A DNA stretch of 64,000 nucleotides, from positions 30,880,530 to 30,944,529 of the forward strand of contig CM019718.1 in NCBI GenBank assembly GCA_009760885.1, read 5' to 3'. Shown one piece after another: positions 55,101 to 61,100 of the stretch (position 1 is its first letter; every line of letters begins with the position of its first letter). A program made the position numbers and the translations under genes. The notes below the pieces were generated by a model. That model did no database searches, was not told where the DNA came from, and saw only the letters and a list, made by a program, of their open reading frames with translations. The stretch is from Achatina immaculata. Taxonomy: Eukaryota; Mollusca; Gastropoda; Stylommatophora; Achatinidae.

Positions 55101-57871
55101 CCCCTCCATTCTTTATGGCATTGTGTGCAGATCCGTCTGTATACACACGTATCCAGGTGTCACACGGATATTTGTCATCTAGCACACTATGTGTGGCTGT
55201 TGATCTTACAAGGCTGCTTTGCATCTCACCATTCTAAGTCTCATCCATAGTCACAAATTGCTGAAGAAACTTTTTAGGATCTGCAAAAAAATGGGCAAGA
55301 TTGTATCTTGACATGTTGAGATGATGTCGTTTGTGATCAGCTCCAAGAAGTTTCGGGACCCATCGAGCAGAGACCTTTGTCATTTGAAGATCATTGTGAA
55401 TAATGCCATGAACACATTCCTGGGAAATGCCCAACTCAGTAGCAATGTACTACTCAATTAGTCATAGATCCTCCATTACCATGTCATGGATTCTGCTGGT
55501 GGTTTCATCGGTGGTTACCGTTCTTGGTCTTCCTGGATGGGGATCATCTTCCAGACTCCCTTCCATGTTTGAATTGAGCTGCCAATTTCTTCACTGTGCT
55601 GTAAGAAGGGGCACTCTCCCCTAGAGTCTCCACCATATCCTCATGGATCTCCTTCGATGATAAGCCCTTGATGCAGAGGTAGCGAATGACTGCTCAATGA
55701 GAAAATTTATCCATTTTCTCAATTTCTGCTACCCCTTATCACTTCAGTAGCCTGTAAAAAAAAATTGGTTGCAGTTAATTTCTTGAAACTTGCTGTTTAA
55801 TCTTACATTAACCTGATCTACAAATGCACCTAATATCAACGGTGTGTTTCAAGTATTTCTACCTTATGCCAAGAACTTATCAATCACCTTTCATATGTAC
55901 GTAGTTACTTTCTGTTGTCATTTATATATGTATGTAGTTACTTTCTGTACTGAGTGCATGGATAAGAGTGAAATGTGAATGTTATACTTTTATTTTATGT
56001 CTCTCAGATTTCCAATGTTAGTTATGTTGGTGATATGAGCAGAATATTTGTAGAATGTCTGGAACAGACTGAAAGATGTATGATAAAGGGCAGAATGTCA
56101 GATGGGCCTATGTTCACAATTCTTAACCTTTTGGAAATAAAGATCAATCAATTAATCTCTTCCATGCTGTCACTTTTTCTTAGAGACTGCAGTAAAACTG
56201 ATTCTACACATGTGTCCCAGATGAGCTTATCTGAGCACCATAAGCAAGCAGTCTTGTCTTTTCAATGATCTCTTTTCATTCTTAATCTTTGTTCATCCAC
56301 CCTGTCCCCACATTGTTTTCTCACTTTTATTATCTGCACCACCTTGGCAGGTTACTCAATGGGAGCAAGCTGTGGCCACTGTCATGTTGCTTGCCATCTG
56401 GTACCCTTTATCAACAGCTCTTTTTCTCAGTTCTCAGCCAGCCATCTATTTCTCATTTGTACTTGCCTATATGTAACTGGGCCCATTTTTTGCTCATGAT
56501 CCTTATAAAGAGGATACCAACAGAGGCAATGTTTAATTTTTCATCTATTTTCTGCATTTTTATCTGTTATGTTGTTTTTGTATGCGACCCTTGAAAAAGG
56601 TATTTAACAAAATATTGGACTGTTGAATGTTCTTCATTTATACATGCTCATCTTACTTTCTGCCATTTTTGTTCATGCCCATTTCTTCACTCTTTCTATC
56701 TTAGTGTAAAACTGAACAATCACCTTTGTCTATGATTATTATTTTTTTCTTACAAGTGCCTGGACAGTGTTATAAGTGATAATCATGATTTTAATGATAC
56801 TGCTAATACAATCTCAGAAGGCTATGAAAGCAAGTTTAACTGTCTGAATATCCCTGTGAAGCTCATGCCGTGTATCTCTCGAAGCTTATAAGTTTTCTTG
56901 CGGAATTTGTACTCGCTTGCTCCATTTTCTTATCCGTCGTACAGTATAAAAATGCATCCCGAAAAATGAGAGCGGTTCTACTTCTTCAGTGAGCTGAAGG
57001 TTTATGAATTTTCTTCAATTTTTTAGCCTATCTCTTATGCTGCTGTAGTCCTGCATTCTACAGAAATACCAGATATGCTCCCAACCTTCCTGAATTAAGG
57101 TCATTTCATTCATTCATTTGCATGTCCCTTGTGGAACTTTGCCTCCCAAACAGCACTCTTGTAGGCCTCTCGGTTGTGAGCAAGATGGCCTGCTGCTGAT
57201 GCATCCATTTGCAGATCATCAACGATGTCTTGCAGCCATCTTCGGCTTGGTCTTCCTCTCTTTCTTTTCCCCACTATGTACCCTTCCAAGATGGTCTTCT
57301 CTAGATTATCATGACATTTAATGTGTCCAAAATATTGAAGTTTTCTCTCTTTAATCCTCTTTACTAGCCAGCCTTCTTCAATATTAAGTTCTTGTAGTAT
57401 GGATATATTTTTCTTTTTTGTGTCCATGATATTTGGAGAACTCTTCTGTATCATTTACATTCAAAGGCATTTTACGTGTTTCTCAGCTGTTTTGTTAAGT
57501 GTCCAGGTCTCACAGGCATATGTTGGGATGGGAAAGATGCATGCCCTTAAAAATCTAATTTTTGTAGTTCTGTCTGCTCCTCTCCACAGCTTCTTTAGTT
57601 GTTTTACTTTCTGAAGAGTGATAGATGTCCACCTTTTAATTTCTCTCATTGTATCTCCATTATTAGTTAGCAGTGATCGAAGATATTCAAAACTCTCTAC
57701 TTCTCCCAGTTTTTCCTCATTGATACATATATCAGCTGCCTTGTTTGTCAGTTGTCATCAACAAACATAAAATACTGATAAAATACTCTAATTAGTGAAA
57801 TTCGCATGGAATTCAGTATGTTTCACAACTGGCCAAGAAAATTATTTCTGTAAAGGATTTTAACTCACCAT
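39904..57871 (-). CDS. MDH1: Cytosolic malate dehydrogenase (8 coding exons)
   Basis: NAD-dependent interconversion of malate and oxaloacetate in the cytosol (malate-aspartate shuttle). Exons in transcript order: 57871-57869, 52989-52891, 49837-49741, 46971-46796, 45012-44890, 42565-42389, 41817-41704, 40113-39904; sum 999 nt, 332 residues, family usually ~334. Visible motifs: N-terminal NAD-binding [12 protein letters not shown]; mobile loop [13 protein letters not shown] with substrate-binding arginines; [17 protein letters not shown] with catalytic Asp and substrate Arg; [12 protein letters not shown] with the catalytic His; [14 protein letters not shown]-terminal WVSMGVISD. All phases agree. 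Divergent from the EFCAB2-like gene with 281 bp between ATGs. Introns carry mariner, LINE, hairpin-retroelement and minisatellite insertions. Confidence 0.95.
40810..40832. repeat. (TA)n microsatellite
   Basis: TATATATATATATATATATA inside an MDH1 intron. Confidence 0.85.
41090..41300 (+). mobile_element. LINE C-terminal/3' fragment (family H)
   Basis: Plus strand, near one frame, reads [34 protein letters not shown], the usual 'GRPRxRWxDxIxxD' end of a LINE ORF2. The GC-rich block just upstream (40950-41090) may belong to it. Confidence 0.6.
41704..41817 (-). CDS. MDH1: MDH1 exon 7
   Basis: Acceptor TTATGAACAG, donor GGG|GTAAGC. Encodes [20 protein letters not shown] and [12 protein letters not shown]. 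38 codons, phase 0. Confidence 0.95.
42389..42565 (-). CDS. MDH1: MDH1 exon 6: catalytic histidine
   Basis: Acceptor TTCATTACAG, donor AAG|GTATCA. Encodes [20 protein letters not shown] then [14 protein letters not shown], with the catalytic His. 59 codons, phase 0. Confidence 0.95.
42566..43759. other. MDH1 intron without recognised features
   Basis: AT-rich; a purine-rich GGGGGAGGGGGAGGAG at 43155. No mobile element recognised. Confidence 0.5.
43760..44052. repeat. Degenerate AT-rich minisatellite (left part)
   Basis: Repeats of AAACTTATTTACCTGTTRTA with CATACATCC, unit roughly 55 bp. Resumes at 44838 (TCTTAAACATAAACTTATTT ACCTGTTAC) after a mariner insertion. Confidence 0.75.
44053..44835 (+). 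mobile_element. Internally deleted mariner element inserted in the minisatellite
   Basis: Termini CAAGGTGGGCCATGGGAACC and, inverted, AAGGATGAACCATGGGAACC, flanked by TA on both sides. Plus-strand relics near 44430-44600 read [19 protein letters not shown] and, shifted, a [10 protein letters not shown] block with a catalytic Asp. 783 bp, non-functional. Confidence 0.85.
44838..44889. repeat. AT-rich minisatellite (right part)
   Basis: Continuation of the 43760-44052 array beyond the mariner, running to MDH1 exon 5. Confidence 0.65.
44890..45012 (-). CDS. MDH1: MDH1 exon 5
   Basis: Acceptor TGATTCTCAG, donor CAA|GTAAGT. Encodes [18 protein letters not shown] and [14 protein letters not shown], including the Asp of the catalytic His-Asp pair and a substrate-binding Arg. 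41 codons, phase 0. Confidence 0.95.
45338..45433 (-). mobile_element. LINE family A, ~95-bp 3' tail
   Basis: TTCATTCATTTGCATGTCCC TTGCGGAACTTTGCCTCCC and the following '[20 protein letters not shown]' coding block match the other copies. Stops abruptly at GATGCATCCA. Confidence 0.85.
45436..46035 (+). mobile_element. LINE fragment between RT and RNase H (family I), decayed
   Basis: [20 protein letters not shown] and [18 protein letters not shown] at 45535-45661 match the 'A.R.ILG.TRDT....R..LDL' linker of RNase H-bearing LINEs. It ends [17 protein letters not shown] then stop. Frames between are broken. Confidence 0.65.
46036..46795. other. MDH1 intron, unassigned
   Basis: Contains a short ACCAACC repeat at 46035 and a 61-codon open frame without motifs. 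Higher complexity than neighbours, perhaps an old element. Confidence 0.4.
46796..46971 (-). CDS. MDH1: MDH1 exon 4: substrate loop
   Basis: Acceptor TCCTGACAG, donor AAG|GTGATT. Encodes [18 protein letters not shown] and [18 protein letters not shown], with the two loop arginines that contact substrate. Phase 1 in, phase 0 out. Confidence 0.95.
46976..47092. repeat. 38-bp minisatellite, 3 copies
   Basis: Unit AGGAATAGAATTAATACTCA AATCTCCAAATAGTTTGT, beginning 5 bp beyond MDH1 exon 4 (on its acceptor side). Confidence 0.9.
47141..47197 (-). mobile_element. LINE family B, 57-bp 3' end
   Basis: Plus strand ACATCCTTCCCGTGTTGTTA AACGTCACATAGAGCTCAC is the complement of the family B 3' terminus seen at 1605-1665. 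Confidence 0.8.
47418..47622. repeat. ~61-bp minisatellite, 3.3 copies
   Basis: Unit TAACTCTTTAATCAAGATTT TACCCAAGCTCCGTTTCATG TCATCTCAAACAAATG. Confidence 0.92.
48606..49108. repeat. Satellite, 54-bp unit, about 9 copies
   Basis: Unit GAGGAGGGAACAGAAAGAAA CAAGAAAGCTATAAACACCT GGAAGCTGTTACAG. Both strands are open (18-residue repeats [18 protein letters not shown] and, on the minus strand, [18 protein letters not shown]). Openness follows from the unit length being a multiple of three; no splice signals or start context support coding. It sits in the MDH1 intron between exons 3 and 4. Confidence 0.95.
49441..49600 (-). mobile_element. LINE fragment (family G), second copy
   Basis: Shares with 6041-6450 the stretches TTGGTCAGTCCAATGAGATA (there CTCAGTCCACTGAGATA) and TTTTTCTTTTGGCCTTCTT, and the same TTATTATT tail position. 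Confidence 0.6.
49741..49837 (-). CDS. MDH1: MDH1 exon 3
   Basis: Encodes [20 protein letters not shown] and [12 protein letters not shown]. Acceptor TCTCAACAG; donor A|GTTTGT is weak. The one leftover base plus the AA opening exon 4 gives a lysine codon, so the junction is in phase. Several positions differ from the usual family sequence (Asp and Asn in MMDVLNG, Trp in ELWDC). Confidence 0.85.
50165..51365 (-). mobile_element. Long structured non-autonomous retroelement, copy 2
   Basis: Aligns along its length with 19052-20358: tail GAACGAAGAAGAAG at 50165-50180 on the minus strand, three 88-bp hairpin units from about 50387, three of the tight-stem units, and the 5' end CCGCTGCTGGCGAGATTCTT near 51365. 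GC-rich sequence continues to about 51560, so either this copy is longer at its 5' end or it landed beside other DNA. No target duplication found. Confidence 0.75.
51565..52205. mobile_element. Long-TIR element, copy 2
   Basis: Inverted arms: TTTAAAACAAAAGTAGGAAC AGCTTTATT at the left and its complement (with AGGAGCAGC) ending at about 52195; both arms continue through CAGTTTACACC and a GCTATACAACAAATAGGAATGG-like inner end. About 640 bp, ~160-bp arms, no transposase. Same family as 31359-32330. Confidence 0.8.
52258..52336. repeat. ~36-bp direct repeat, 2 copies
   Basis: CATAGACTTATACCCAAGTG ATAMTGACTATATCAC twice in tandem. Confidence 0.85.
52891..52989 (-). CDS. MDH1: MDH1 exon 2: NAD-binding Rossmann glycine motif
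   Basis: Encodes [20 protein letters not shown] and GDVFGPNQ. Donor CAG|GTGAGT; acceptor GGACCAG after a T-rich stretch. 99 nt, phase 0 both ends. Confidence 0.95.
53555..53721. repeat. 33-bp minisatellite (left part)
   Basis: Unit TTTATATATGTATGTAGTTA CTTTCTGTAGTCA, about 5 copies. Interrupted by a mariner and resumed at 55894. Confidence 0.9.
53722..55893 (-). mobile_element. mariner element inserted in a minisatellite and itself interrupted by a LINE
   Basis: Termini TGAGGGGTGATTGATAAGTT and, inverted, TGAAAGGTGATTGATAAGTT, each flanked by TA. Removing the LINE and one 10-bp duplication leaves 1289 bp, the usual length of a complete mariner. Minus-strand relics in order: [16 protein letters not shown] (N-terminal), [39 protein letters not shown] (first catalytic Asp, split by the LINE), [16 protein letters not shown] (second Asp), [15 protein letters not shown] and [15 protein letters not shown]. 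Stops and shifts make it a pseudogene. Confidence 0.92.
54363..55235 (-). mobile_element. RNase H-bearing LINE, 5'-truncated, with 10-bp target-site duplication
   Basis: Flanked by AAGTCTCATC at 54353-54362 and 55236-55245. An open frame on the minus strand holds a complete-looking RNase H domain: [18 protein letters not shown] (Asp), YNNDAEVRAI-like [11 protein letters not shown] (Glu), [14 protein letters not shown] (Asp), [18 protein letters not shown] (His/Asp), then [17 protein letters not shown] and a CTCAQ...EHILQNC zinc-like cluster. 3' end is GCGAACGAAGAAGAAGAACG. Young: no stops, perfect duplication. Confidence 0.92.
55894..55948. repeat. 33-bp minisatellite (right part)
   Basis: TATGTACGTAGTTACTTTCT GTTGTCATTTATATATGTAT and onward, continuing the array at 53555-53721. 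Confidence 0.88.
56050..56165 (+). repeat. Interspersed repeat 3' end, copy 2
   Basis: AAGGGCAGAATGTCAGATGG GCCTATGTTCACAATTCTTA and GGAAATAAAGATCAATCAAT match the repeat at 6816-6990 on the other strand. Confidence 0.55.
56166..57107. other. MDH1 intron 1, unassigned
   Basis: No recognised repeat or exon. The long first intron of MDH1 spans 52990-57868. Confidence 0.45.
57108..57760 (-). mobile_element. LINE family A, longest copy
   Basis: Minus strand: [40 protein letters not shown] (57461-57649), a short frame break, then [59 protein letters not shown] and the [19 protein letters not shown] end. Contains the uninterrupted TTAAGTGTCC site (57497) into which a MITE inserted in the 37.5-kb copy. 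Confidence 0.9.
57869..57871 (-). CDS. MDH1: MDH1 exon 1: start codon only
   Basis: On the minus strand the sequence reads TTTTTCTAATATG|GTGAGTT: an ATG immediately followed by a consensus donor. The next exon starts in phase 0 with CCT GAA CCA ATA, giving [11 protein letters not shown], which matches the family N-terminus (M-x-EPIRV). 5' UTR continues to higher coordinates. Confidence 0.8.
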
Positions 57872-58152
57872 ATTAGAAAAACCGAAAGCTTTTGAGGGCC
57901 TATACAGGAATTGAAGCAGACGAGAAAACAACCATCCCCGATTGGTCACTAAAGAGTCATTTTGAGCTGTTGTTTCGAAATTATTAGTCAAATATATTAT
58001 GTATAACGTGGAATTGTAAGTACAAATTACATTTACATGTTCGTTAAGATATTGTATTTATGTATATATTTATAGTAATAACCGTAAAATGTAACGTAAT
58101 TTAGTCTCGTATTAAAATGTAGCTCTAATTGTCACTAGCAACGAGATATACA
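57872..58152. promoter_or_regulatory. Probable bidirectional promoter between MDH1 and EFCAB2-like
   Basis: The two start codons are divergent and 281 bp apart. The interval is free of recognised repeats, unlike nearly all surrounding DNA. It contains a CCAAT box on the minus strand (ATTGG at 57941-57945, about 70 bp upstream of the MDH1 ATG). No TATA box is obvious upstream of either ATG. Transcription start sites are unknown. Confidence 0.6.
58128..58142 (+). promoter_or_regulatory. Candidate RFX X-box
   Basis: ATTGTC-ACT-AGCAAC fits RYYNYY N1-3 RRNRAC at every position and ends 10 bp before the EFCAB2-like ATG. RFX factors control many cilium genes through X-boxes near the start. The consensus is loose, and a chance match somewhere in 281 bp is not unlikely. 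Confidence 0.4.
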
Positions 58153-58183
58153 ATGTCGCTTTTTCCAGAAGAAAAGGTTACAG
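58153..58183 (+). CDS. EFCAB2: EFCAB2-like exon 1
   Basis: ATG then nine codons (SLFPEEKVT) and one base before donor ACAG|GTATAT. The leftover G plus AA of exon 2 makes a Glu codon. First ATG downstream of the shared promoter region. Confidence 0.75.
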
Positions 58184-61100
58184 GTATATAAAGGAACTAT
58201 CCGTTTCTCCGTCTGTGTTTATTTCTTCTTTTTATTTATCTTGTTCGATCTTCTTCATACTCAGAACCTGTTTTCATTGTAATAATTGTGTGATGACCTT
58301 AATTAAGCAAAGAAATCTTGTAAAGGCATCTCGTTGCCATAGCTTGCTTGTAGACCCGGATTGGACGCAGGAAGTGGGAAGACGCCCCTACCATGTGGAT
58401 CAAACCAAACCTTGCTACTAGAAGCACAATGAAGAGGTGGGAGAGGGCGTTGGTCAATTCTAGTTCACTTGTACTGATGTTAGTGTCACCTCTTTAGCTA
58501 ATATATATTTAGTTTAATTCCATTATCCTGTACCGGCTCCCAACGAAAAGGTTGAAAGAATAAAAAGTAAAAGGTTAAAAGAACATGACAAACAACAAGA
58601 AACCAATAATTCAGCAAAATGTCTTTATCAAAGACAATAGAGAAGACAAAACAACCAGATAACATACACACACACACAGACTTGTCAAAGTTCTATTCTG
58701 ATCGAATATCAAGCTCTCTCCCTCTGGTTCATGCCAGTCAGGCATCGGTTGTCATTGATTTTTACAATCATCCATCTTTTGCTCATTCTGTAAGTTGGAC
58801 CATGCTCTGTGCCATTCTTTTAGTCCATCAAGTATGTCCTTCAAATACTTTGTTTCTCTGTACCTCTCTCCTTCCAGTTTTCATGAAGAACACCATGTGT
58901 TCAAGTTTGCCTCTTATCATAACATATTCTACAAATCTGGACTGTCATTTCCTGAATTTTGCCATAATTCCTCTCTTTTTGTCCACCCTCACTTAGAACC
59001 CCTTCATTTATTTTCTTGACTGTTCATCATTCTTTTAAGGAACCACATCTCTGCTGCTTCCAGTAGATTTTGAGTGCTCTTGGACTGCATCCATATAACA
59101 ATACAGGTTCAGTGTAACATTGAGTAACTCTTTCTGGAATTCATCGACAGAGCTTTATTGAATATCAAGCACAAACACGTAAAAATCAGTAGACAGAGAA
59201 GTTTAAGTTAATTCACCCAAAACTTAAATAGCTAAACAAGCTTCTTTTCACTCTACAGAAGGCATACTAGCCCGTATCCAAAAGAGGATAACAGACGCAT
59301 TTGAAGTTTTTGATCATGAAGCAAATAAAACTGTTGATGTCAGGTGAGTTTTTTTTTAACATAAAATTTGTTTGAAAGGAGGCAAGTAAGAGCCAGAACT
59401 GAAATGCTGAATTACTTCTTTCATGCTCCTAAGATCATTCTCAGGGCATGAATCATTTGTTATTTTTTTTGTATTGTTTCACATGTCTTAGAGTACATTT
59501 CATTTTTCTTGTACTGTATGGTATTTCTCAGGGTATGTTTCTTTTTTTTCTCATCAGGTCAGCTTGAGCAGCTAATGGCAAAATGATTGTTTTCTTTTTT
59601 GGGTTAATATTGTTAGTAATTTATATTAAAGTAAAGAGGATTAAAGAGAGAAAACTAAATATTTTGGACACATTAAATGTCATGATAATCTAGAGAAGAC
59701 CATCTTGGAAGGGTACATAATAGGAAAAAGAAAGAGAGGAAGACCAAAGCAAAGATGGCTGCAAGACATCGTTGATGACCTGCAAATGGATGCATCAGCA
59801 GCAGGCCATCTTGCTCACAACCGAGAGGCCTACAGGAGTGCTGTTTGAGAGGCAAAGTTCCACAAGGGACATGCAAATGAATGAATGAGTGAATGAATGA
59901 ATTTATATTAATTAATATTGTTATTTACCATTTCACAGCTTTATTGCAATGCTTTGTGTATAGTTGTATGACTATACACTAATTAATTGTGGGTTAATAA
60001 GTTATTTCCACTGCGACAGATGTTTTTGTACGTCTTACTTCTCATTTGATCTTCTCATACACCTCTCAAACCATTTGATGCAATCCATACTTTATCTCTT
60101 CCCTCTAATTCTTCGTCCTGTTTGTTTTTGTTTGATAAAGGCTTGCACCGAAATGTTACAAGTTTGTTAACGTTAAATGATAAAGCTGTTCCTACTTTCT
60201 TCCTAGTTTATACATTTAAATACATTTATTAATCCTTTGAGAACTGAGCAATTTCAACTCTAGGATTGTTTCATTCCAAGCCTCTTGACCAAATTTAACT
60301 CTTTTACACCAAAACAGCACTAACAGTGCTGGTAGATAGTACACGCCAATGTGATTCATTGCTTAGAGAGAAGTTTAAGCAAGATTTAAATAAAATGATA
60401 AGCAGCACATTTATAGTCCATCCCACATTTTTAAATTATAGAGCAATTTCCTTCTAGTTTCTTTCTACCAAAATTTATCATCAAAATTTATTCTGGCAGA
60501 GCATGGGTTTCAGTTCAGGAGTGAAAGAGTTAAAGTTAAAAAAAAAAAAGAGATGATACTTTAGTGTGAGCTTACACTGGCGTTCATTCCAATGAAAGTG
60601 TGAAAATTTATCATGCTGAACAATCTGGAATTTTTTTACCTTTGCACATTGTTGCCTTACATTGGCCATATGTGCCATCTGGGAGGCTGACAATTTCAGC
60701 CACCAAGCTAATATTTTTACCATCTGAGGAATTAGATGAAATGAGACTGGCAAATAAATTTGCCACCTGAATCTCTAGAGTAAACATGTTGATAAATAAA
60801 GATTTATTTCTCGATGTAGCAGCTGACAAGATTTCATTATATCCAGAGTTAAATCTCTGTTACTTAACATATTAATTTTTACATTTGCCTTTTATAACTC
60901 TTAGCACCATTTCTCACTTCATTTCTTGTTTTTTTATTGTTTGCTGTTGCTAAAATCAATTTTTTAATCTTTACTAAATAAAACTTGCTTGTTGCCCTTT
61001 CTTCCTTTCACTAAATGAACTACATATTTTATAAGGTCTTCTAAAGATATCATTAAAGTAATTTTGTGTTATTTTTTTAACAGAAGTAATAAATACATGT

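Noticed and set aside
56006..56110. Possible exon after CTCTCAG ([14 protein letters not shown]...)
   Set aside because: The second half is an interspersed repeat shared with 6816-6990, and no family was recognised.
59145..60215. A complete long-TIR element spanning EFCAB2-like exon 2
   Set aside because: The left-end similarity at 59150-59185 is only about 35 bp and imperfect; a real exon lies between. Only the right end was annotated.
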